64,000 nucleotides of DNA from Melioribacteraceae bacterium. GTDB lineage: Bacteria > Bacteroidota > Ignavibacteria > Ignavibacteriales > Melioribacteraceae. The position numbers were made by a program, and so were the translations under genes. The notes under the pieces are model-generated. The model did not search any database, had not been told where the DNA came from, and was given only the letters and a program-made list of their open reading frames with translations. The stretch is from positions 1 to 64,000 of the forward strand of contig JALNXG010000010.1 of the NCBI GenBank assembly GCA_023230485.1, read 5' to 3'. Every line of letters starts with the position of its first letter. Position 1 is the first letter of the stretch. This document shows, one piece after another, positions 55,222-61,496 of this stretch.

Positions 55222-55973
55222 AATCTAACCTTAATATCATTTTCTGATAAATATTTTTTTAATTCAGGAATTAGGAGAATGTTGTAATGGAATAAAGAAG
55301 CTGCTAACCCGGCAGATATTCCTGAATCTGTAAATAGATCACGAAAATCTTCTTTCTTACCTGCACCACCCGAAGCAATAATTGGTATTGATACACTTTT
55401 TTCGACCTTAGATAAAAATTCTAAATCAAAACCACTCTTCGTACCATCTTTATTCATTGATGTAATTAATAATTCGCCTGCACCTAAATCTTGTAATTCT
55501 TTACACCATTCAACCCCATCTAACCCTGTGGCTTCTTTTCCTGCCTTAATGAATACTTCATACTTGCCATTTATAAGATTGACATCGACAGCAGTTACAA
55601 TCGCCTGACTACCGAATTTTTTTGCCGCTTCCGATATTAATGATTTATTCTTTACAGCAATTGTATTTAGTGAAACTTTATCCGCACCTGCAAATAATAA
55701 CTCATGGATATTTTCTAAAGTACTAATTCCACCTCCTACAGTAAAAGGTATTCTTATAACTTTAGCAATCTCTTTTACGAGTTCTATTAATGTTTTTCTT
55801 TTTTCTTCGGTTGCAGTTATATCAAGGAATACTAATTCATCTGCTAAGTCTTTATAATATTTCATCGATAATTCAATAGCATCGCCTGCATATTCAAGAG
55901 ACTTAAAATTAACACCCTTTACCACAACTCTGTCTTTAATATCGAGACAAGGAATAATTCTTTTAGTTACCAA
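55218..55973 (-). CDS. hisF: Imidazole glycerol phosphate synthase cyclase subunit
   Basis: TIM-barrel cyclase that, with HisH, turns PRFAR and ammonia into imidazole glycerol phosphate and AICAR. Catalytic Asp pair visible: IPCLDIKDRVVVKGVNF (about Asp11) and AIVTAVDVN (about Asp130). GGGISTLENIHELLFAGADKVSLNT and ELLITSMNKDGTKSGFD are diagnostic. Normal 251 residues; overlaps hisA by 11 bases. Confidence 0.97.
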   Translation of the reverse strand: MVTKRIIPCLDIKDRVVVKGVNFKSLEYAGDAIELSMKYYKDLADELVFLDITATEEKRKTLIELVKEIAKVIRIPFTVGGGISTLENIHELLFAGADKVSLNTIAVKNKSLISEAAKKFGSQAIVTAVDVNLINGKYEVFIKAGKEATGLDGVEWCKELQDLGAGELLITSMNKDGTKSGFDLEFLSKVEKSVSIPIIASGGAGKKEDFRDLFTDSGISAGLAASLFHYNILLIPELKKYLSENDIKVRL

Positions 55974-56682
55974 AACTTTTTAACTCCTTTAAGGATATTT
56001 TGTTTTCAAAAATCGCTTTGCCTACTACTACTGCATAAACGCCGATATCTTCTAAAATCCTTAAATCATCAAGGGAAGAAACGCCTCCCGATGCAATTAT
56101 TTTTATTTCAGGATATTTCTCTTTTAATTCTTTATATAAATCAAAATTTGGTGATTGAAGCATTCCATCTTTTTTAATATCTGTTATTAAAAAAGTAGTA
56201 GTGTTTAATTCTAAACCCATTCTTATTGCAGAATCGATATTAATATTACTATTTTCTTTCCATCCTTTTATATAAACGTATTTATCAGAAACATCTGCAC
56301 TTATAATGAATTGCTCAGAAGGATACACTGAAAGCATTTTCTTAAATTCAGCAATATTACTAAAAAACAATGAACCTATTATAAAATAATTTGCTCCTGC
56401 ATCACTGAGGTTTTTTAAGTCAAAAACATTTCTAATTCCACCGCCATATTGAATTTTTATAGCTGGATTATATTTATAATTATTGATAAATCCATATTCA
56501 GATATTTTCTCAGTGTCTGCATTTGAAAGATTTACTATATGAAGACGTGGAAAATTATATTCTTTTATCTGTTCAATAAAATCAAGTGGATTATCATAGT
56601 AAACGGTTTTAGAATTGTATCCACCTTGTTTTAGTCTTACTATCTTTCCGTCTATTAAATCAATTGCAGGTATTATTAACAT
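55963..56682 (-). CDS. hisA: Phosphoribosylformimino-AICAR-phosphate isomerase
   Basis: TIM-barrel isomerase of step 4 in histidine synthesis. IIPAIDLIDGKIVRLKQG (Asp8), YGGGIRNVFDLKNLSDAGA, SADVSDKYVYIKGW (Asp about 128; GW retained) and ITDIKKDGML are intact, so this is the orthodox enzyme, unlike the paralogue at 47607. 239 residues; start overlaps the hisH end by 7 bases. Confidence 0.95.
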   Translation of the reverse strand: MLIIPAIDLIDGKIVRLKQGGYNSKTVYYDNPLDFIEQIKEYNFPRLHIVNLSNADTEKISEYGFINNYKYNPAIKIQYGGGIRNVFDLKNLSDAGANYFIIGSLFFSNIAEFKKMLSVYPSEQFIISADVSDKYVYIKGWKENSNINIDSAIRMGLELNTTTFLITDIKKDGMLQSPNFDLYKELKEKYPEIKIIASGGVSSLDDLRILEDIGVYAVVVGKAIFENKISLKELKSFGN

Positions 56683-57263
56683 AGTTCAATAAAATTTTTA
56701 ATTAATTGAATTCCCGGAACACCGGATTTCTCGGGATGGAATTGGACACCATAAAAATTATTTTTCATCATTGCAGAAGCAAATGTAATTCCATATTCAG
56801 TAGTGGCAATTTGATATTCATTCTCAGGCATATAATATGAATTGGCAAAATAAAATAATTCACCCGATTTAATATTATGAAACAGCTTATTATCAGATCG
56901 GTGATCAACATTATTCCATCCCATGTGAGGTACTTGCAAGGCAGAATAATCAAATTTCTTAATTGTGCCAGGAAAAACTCCAAGACAGGAAACATTACCC
57001 TCCTCAGATTTATCTGCAAGTAATTGCATTCCAAGACAAATTCCTAAAAATGGCTTTTTAATGATTCTTAATAAATTAAATAGATTCATTAAATGAAGTT
57101 TTCTAATAGCAAAAGAAGCTTCTCCAACTCCCGGGAATATTATCTTATCGCCTTTACATAAATCCATTTCACGGCTGCTGATCAAATAATCGACTTTTAA
57201 TTCATCTAGTACATTTTTTACGGAAGCAATATTTCCCGCTCCATAATCTAAAACTGTGATCAT
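56676..57263 (-). CDS. hisH: Imidazole glycerol phosphate synthase glutamine amidotransferase subunit
   Basis: Class I glutaminase feeding ammonia to HisF. 195 residues with nucleophile Cys in FLGICLGMQLLA (about Cys76) and the His-Glu pair in VQFHPEKSG (about 175-183); YGAGNIASVKNVL at the N-terminus is typical. Start overlaps hisB by 4 bases. Confidence 0.96.
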   Translation of the reverse strand: MITVLDYGAGNIASVKNVLDELKVDYLISSREMDLCKGDKIIFPGVGEASFAIRKLHLMNLFNLLRIIKKPFLGICLGMQLLADKSEEGNVSCLGVFPGTIKKFDYSALQVPHMGWNNVDHRSDNKLFHNIKSGELFYFANSYYMPENEYQIATTEYGITFASAMMKNNFYGVQFHPEKSGVPGIQLIKNFIELC

Positions 57264-58111
57264 AAAACACCTTTTGTAGTCGGTAATATATTTTTATTTT
57301 TTTCTGAAATTGAAACTGCGCTATTAATAGCTCTGCCAAATGCTTTAAACATCGATTCAATTTTATGGTGATCGTTTTCACCCTTAGCTTTAATGTGAAT
57401 ATTAGCTTTTAGTCCAACACTTACAGCTCTGAAAAATTCTTTTGCTAATTCAGTCGGGAATTGACCAACCATCTCTCTATTAAAAGAGGCATCAAATGCC
57501 AAATAAGGTCTTCCGCTTAAATCAACTGCAAAATCTGTAAGTGAATCATCCATCGGGACTATAAAACCAAATCTTGAAATCCCTTTTTTATCTCCAAGTA
57601 CTTTCAAAATTGCCTCACCCAATGCCAAACCTACATCTTCCACTAAATGATGCTCATCAACAATCAAATCCCCGATAGCATTTATTTTTGTATCGATAAA
57701 AGAGTGCCTCGCAAATTGCTCTAACATATGATCGAAGAAACCATTTCCGGTTTTAATTTTTGTTTTACCTTCTCCATCCAAGTCTAATTCTAACTTAATA
57801 TTTGTTTCTTTTGTTATTCTGCTATGCTTTACTATTCTCTTCCTTCTTAAAATTAATTTGCATCTTTCATTGAAATAATTAGCATCAGTTTTATATATAA
57901 TTTTATCATCATATTTTTCTAAAAGTACTCCAAATTTAACCTCTATTCCCTCACTCTCCAATACTGATTTAATGCATATACTTAATTTCTTTTCAGAAAT
58001 TGTTGAATATAATTCAAAATCATTCTCACATAATCTTTTTAATGATGAGATAAATTCATTTTGTATTTTTTGTACCTCTAAAAAATATTTCTCATCAATC
58101 TTTAATTTCAT
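57260..58111 (-). CDS. hisB: Imidazoleglycerol-phosphate dehydratase with unknown N-terminal extension
   Basis: Step 6 of histidine synthesis. The dehydratase occupies about residues 92-283: RITKETNIKLELDLDGEGK, NGFFDHMLEQFARHS (metal His), VDEHHLVEDVGLALG, DLSGRPYL, and DHHKIESMFKAFGRA. Normal monofunctional HisB is about 195 residues. Here about 91 extra residues precede it; they do not show the DxDGT or other motifs of the HAD histidinol-phosphatase found in bifunctional HisB. No other Met start exists before the dehydratase domain, and the start overlaps hisC by 17 bases, so the extension is probably translated. Its role is unknown. Confidence 0.92.
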   Translation of the reverse strand: MKLKIDEKYFLEVQKIQNEFISSLKRLCENDFELYSTISEKKLSICIKSVLESEGIEVKFGVLLEKYDDKIIYKTDANYFNERCKLILRRKRIVKHSRITKETNIKLELDLDGEGKTKIKTGNGFFDHMLEQFARHSFIDTKINAIGDLIVDEHHLVEDVGLALGEAILKVLGDKKGISRFGFIVPMDDSLTDFAVDLSGRPYLAFDASFNREMVGQFPTELAKEFFRAVSVGLKANIHIKAKGENDHHKIESMFKAFGRAINSAVSISEKNKNILPTTKGVL

Positions 58112-59159
58112 AAAATTTCCTTAGTTTAGTTAAAAACATATTATTTTCTTCAAGTGTACCAACTGATACCCGTAATGAATTTTTAATCTGACTGCTTCTA
58201 TCTCGTATTACCACTCCATTTTCAATTAAATAACTAAACAATTCAATATGATTATCAGGTTGAAACAATATGTAATTCGCGTCTGAATGATATACTTTTT
58301 TAATCTCTTTAATTTCTATTAGTTCTTTATATAATCGGTCTCTTTCTGAAATTATTGAATTAATATTTTTTCTTTTAACATCTTCTTTATTCATCACCTT
58401 AAAGAATAGATCAGTTACAACAGCACCGATATTATAAGGTAGCTTTACATTAAGAATAAAATCTATAATCTCTTTAGATGCGATTGCATAGCCAAGTCTT
58501 AGACCTGCCATTCCCCATGCTTTTGAAAAAGTCCGTAATATGATAATATTATTGCAACTATTTATTTCATTAAAAAAACTATTTTCGATGTTACAAAAAT
58601 CGATATATGCTTCATCAATTACTACTATACCATTAAATGATTTTATAATATTTGTTACACTATCCTTATTCAATAAATCCCCTGTGGGATTATTAGGAGA
58701 GCATAAAAATAATATTTTACTATTCTCATCGATTTCATTATTAAAATTATATTCAGCAATTTGAAATTCTTCAGTTAGATCGAAGTATTTGACCTCAACA
58801 TTATTAATCTTTGCCGAGACTTCATACATACCATAAGTTGGTTTAGGAATAATGATATTATCTTTTCCTGGCTCGCAAAATATTCTAATAATTAAATCTA
58901 TCAACTCATCTGAACCAGATCCAAAAACAATATTTTCAGAATTTATTGAGAGATACTTGCTCAATTGTTTTCTCATTTTTGTATGCGAAGGATCGGGATA
59001 GCGATTAATATTTATTCCCCTCTCTGTAACATCCATATTACAATAAGGATTTTCATTTGCGTCCAATAATATTCCATAAAGATTTAGACTGCGAGCTGAA
59101 GAATACGGAGTTAATTCCAGAATGTTTTTTCTTACCAAACTATTAATATTCTTAATCAT
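58095..59159 (-). CDS. hisC: Histidinol-phosphate aminotransferase
   Basis: PLP aminotransferase of step 7. 354 residues: LDANENPYCN, FGSGSDELIDLIIR, PTYGMYE, LCSPNNPTGDLL, VVIDEAYIDF and the PLP-lysine motif LRTFSKAWGMAGLRLGYAIA, then NYILFQP and a C-terminal LRVSVGTLEEN. Overlaps hisD by 4 bases and hisB by 17. Confidence 0.95.
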   Translation of the reverse strand: MIKNINSLVRKNILELTPYSSARSLNLYGILLDANENPYCNMDVTERGININRYPDPSHTKMRKQLSKYLSINSENIVFGSGSDELIDLIIRIFCEPGKDNIIIPKPTYGMYEVSAKINNVEVKYFDLTEEFQIAEYNFNNEIDENSKILFLCSPNNPTGDLLNKDSVTNIIKSFNGIVVIDEAYIDFCNIENSFFNEINSCNNIIILRTFSKAWGMAGLRLGYAIASKEIIDFILNVKLPYNIGAVVTDLFFKVMNKEDVKRKNINSIISERDRLYKELIEIKEIKKVYHSDANYILFQPDNHIELFSYLIENGVVIRDRSSQIKNSLRVSVGTLEENNMFLTKLRKFYEIKD

Positions 59160-60433
59160 CTTCTCACCTTAATAGCATTAGCATGAGCATCTAATTTTTC
59201 AATTTCTGCTAAAGTAATTATTGTATCAGAAATAGTCTCTAATCCTTTTTTTGAAAGTTCTTGAAAAGTTATACTCTTTTGAAAGGAACTTAAAGTAACA
59301 CCACTAATTGATTTTGCAAATCCATTTGTTGGCAATGTATGATTAGTACCCGAAGCGTAATCCCCTGCACTCTCAGGCGAATAGTTTCCGAGAAATACTG
59401 AACCTGCATTTTGTATTTTTCTTTTATATTTATTATAATTCTTCACTTGCACAATCAGATGTTCAGGTGCATATTCATTACTAAATGTAAAAGCATCCTC
59501 TAATTTTTCAGTAATAATGATGTAAGAATTTTTCAAAGATTCTTTAATGAATTTTCCCCGAAAGAGAGTTTTTAATTGAATCGACAATTCATTTAAAACT
59601 AAATCAGCAAACTCTTCTGAATTGGTAACTAATATGCTTGAGGAATCCGTTCCATGCTCTGCTTGAGAAAGAAGATCGGATGCCGTAAAAATAGGATTGG
59701 CATATCTATCAGCAATGATAAGTACTTCACTAGGACCGGCAGGCATATCAATTGCACAACCTTTCGGATCAATAGAAATTATATTTTTTGCTTCTGTAAC
59801 ATATCTGTTTCCAGGTCCAAATATTTTATCAACTGATTTGAACGATTTGTCTCCGTAAGCTAAAAGTCCAATCCCCTGTGCTCCTCCAATTTTTAGAATT
59901 TCTGTAATTCCTAACATCTTAGCAATAAATAAAATATGTGGATCGACTTTTTCTTTAACTGGAGTTGCAATAACAACTCTTTTGCATCCGGCAATTTTAG
60001 AAGGTATTGCAAGCATTAATAAAGTTGAAGGCAAAACTGCTGTTCCGCCGGGAATATATAATCCGACACTATTAATTGGAAGGTAATTAAGCGAACATTT
60101 TATCCCATCGGAAATCTTAACATCAATATCCTTTCTTTTTTGAAGTGAATGAAATTTATATATATTTTTATATGCAGTATTGATTGCCTTCTTTGCAGAT
60201 TTCGATAATAACTTCGCACCGTCTTCGATTTCCAAAGAAGTAACAAATGGAGACAGAGAAGAATAATTATCGAACTTCTTTGCATATTTAATAGCGGATT
60301 TCATACCACAGTTTTTCACTTCTTTCAATATAGAAGCTACATCAGAATTAATATCGTCTTTTATATTTCTTGTACGATTCAATAATGATATTTTCTGCTT
60401 TTCAGCTAAATCTTTATAATAATATTTTTTCAT
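59156..60433 (-). CDS. hisD: Histidinol dehydrogenase
   Basis: NAD- and zinc-dependent enzyme of the last two steps, histidinol to histidine. 425 residues: YIPGGTAVLPSTLLMLAIPSKIAG, GPGNRYVTEAKN, DMPAGPSEVLIIAD, DLLSQAEHGTDSSS (zinc Gln/His), EYAPEHLIV, and ASGTNHTLPTNGFAK. Overlaps hisG by 4 bases. Confidence 0.97.
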   Translation of the reverse strand: MKKYYYKDLAEKQKISLLNRTRNIKDDINSDVASILKEVKNCGMKSAIKYAKKFDNYSSLSPFVTSLEIEDGAKLLSKSAKKAINTAYKNIYKFHSLQKRKDIDVKISDGIKCSLNYLPINSVGLYIPGGTAVLPSTLLMLAIPSKIAGCKRVVIATPVKEKVDPHILFIAKMLGITEILKIGGAQGIGLLAYGDKSFKSVDKIFGPGNRYVTEAKNIISIDPKGCAIDMPAGPSEVLIIADRYANPIFTASDLLSQAEHGTDSSSILVTNSEEFADLVLNELSIQLKTLFRGKFIKESLKNSYIIITEKLEDAFTFSNEYAPEHLIVQVKNYNKYKRKIQNAGSVFLGNYSPESAGDYASGTNHTLPTNGFAKSISGVTLSSFQKSITFQELSKKGLETISDTIITLAEIEKLDAHANAIKVRR

Positions 60434-61296
60434 AAAATCATATTCTCAATAGGAATTAATAAAATTCCGGAAGCACCGGCATCTTTTAATTGATCATTAA
60501 TTTTCCAAAATTGATCCGATGGAATTACTGCGTGCACGGCCAACATTGATTCATCAGCTAACGGCAAAATTGTCGGACTTTTTAATGAAGGGATTATATT
60601 CGATACAATGTCTAATGACTCTTTCGGAATATTCATCATTATATATTTTGATTTTTTTGCTTTTATGGCAGATTCAATTCGTAATAGCAATTTGTTCAGT
60701 ATGTCCTGCTTATAACTATTATTTGCCAATGAAGAATTTTTAATTAAGACTGCTTCGGAATTAAAAATGTCAATAAATGGTTTTAATTTATGTAGTCTAA
60801 GGGTATTACCTGTTGATACTATATCGCAAATTAAATCTGAAATTCCTAAAGATGGTGCAACTTCCACAGAGCCGCTAATATCTATTATCTTTGCATCAAT
60901 CTTATTTTTATTTAAAAAGTTTTTCAATATTACGGGATATGAGGTCGCAATTCTTTTACCATTTAATTCTGAAATAGAATTATAATCATTCGCTTCAGGC
61001 ACCGCGATAGTCAATTTGCATTTACTATAACCAAGTTTAAAAACCAATTCTACATTAGTGTTTTTTTCAAACAAAACATTTTCACCGACAATACCAATAT
61101 CGGTAACACCATCCTGAACATATTCGGGTATATCATCATCTCGTAAAAATATTAGATCAATGGGAAAATTACGAGCAGGAACCATTAATCGATCAGAATA
61201 ATTTTCAATTTCTAGACCACAGTTTTTTAATAGCTCGATTGTTTTCTCAGTCAATCTCCCTTTCTTTTGTATTGCGAGTTTTAAATTCTCTTGCAT
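60430..61296 (-). CDS. hisG: ATP phosphoribosyltransferase, long form
   Basis: First, committed step of histidine synthesis. 288 residues, the long form (HisG_L): LKLAIQKKGRLTEKTIELLKNCGLEI, catalytic barrel with TDIGIVGENVLFE and DLICDIVSTGNTLR (PRPP loop), plus a C-terminal ACT-like regulatory domain of about 75 residues (LPLADESMLAVHAVIPSDQFW...GASGILLIPIENMI). The long form is feedback-inhibited by histidine and needs no HisZ, and none is seen. ATG at 61296 follows AAAGGAGT. First structural gene after the attenuator. Confidence 0.97.
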   Translation of the reverse strand: MQENLKLAIQKKGRLTEKTIELLKNCGLEIENYSDRLMVPARNFPIDLIFLRDDDIPEYVQDGVTDIGIVGENVLFEKNTNVELVFKLGYSKCKLTIAVPEANDYNSISELNGKRIATSYPVILKNFLNKNKIDAKIIDISGSVEVAPSLGISDLICDIVSTGNTLRLHKLKPFIDIFNSEAVLIKNSSLANNSYKQDILNKLLLRIESAIKAKKSKYIMMNIPKESLDIVSNIIPSLKSPTILPLADESMLAVHAVIPSDQFWKINDQLKDAGASGILLIPIENMIL

Positions 61297-61313
61297 AAAG
61301 ACTCCTTTAAACG

Positions 61314-61339
61314 AAAAAACCCGGCAGAGCCGGGTTTTT
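61314..61339 (-). terminator. his operon attenuator terminator
   Basis: Minus strand AAAAACCCGGC / GCCGGGTTTTT, an 11-bp perfect stem with loop TCT and six T at its end (61314-61319), 17 bases before the hisG ATG and 36 bases past the leader-peptide stop. The CCGGCT of its 5' arm (61328-61333) is complementary to AGCCGG at the end of the leader-peptide gene (61379-61384), allowing an alternative antiterminator. Confidence 0.85.
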
Positions 61340-61375
61340 AAATTCTAAAATATTTATCGAATATTTGGATATAGC

Positions 61376-61435
61376 TTACCGGCTTCCCTCGTATGGAATG
61401 TTAGAATTATGATGATGTGATAATACGGTAAACAT
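61376..61435 (-). CDS. hisL: his operon leader peptide
   Basis: A 19-codon gene reading MFTVLSHHHNSNIPYEGSR, stop TAA, with the ribosome site AAAGGGAAAG upstream. Three consecutive His codons (61409-61417) in a short peptide placed between a promoter and a terminator before hisG are the mark of translational attenuation. A ribosome stalled at the His codons leaves the last codons (AGC CGG) free to pair with the terminator's 5' arm; a ribosome at the stop codon covers them. Coding by inference from this arrangement. Confidence 0.82.
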   Translation of the reverse strand: MFTVLSHHHNSNIPYEGSR

Positions 61436-61458
61436 AGCTTTCCCTTTTTCGATTGCGA

Positions 61459-61486
61459 AATATAATAAATTAATTTGAATGAGCAA
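61459..61486 (-). promoter_or_regulatory. his operon promoter (candidate)
   Basis: Minus strand TTGCTC (61481-61486), 16-base spacer, TATATT (61459-61464). Start near 61452, about 17 bases before the leader-peptide ATG. Placed in the 60 bases between the preceding gene's stop and the leader peptide, so this is the only space available for it. Confidence 0.45.
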
Positions 61487-61496
61487 ACTCTTTCAT

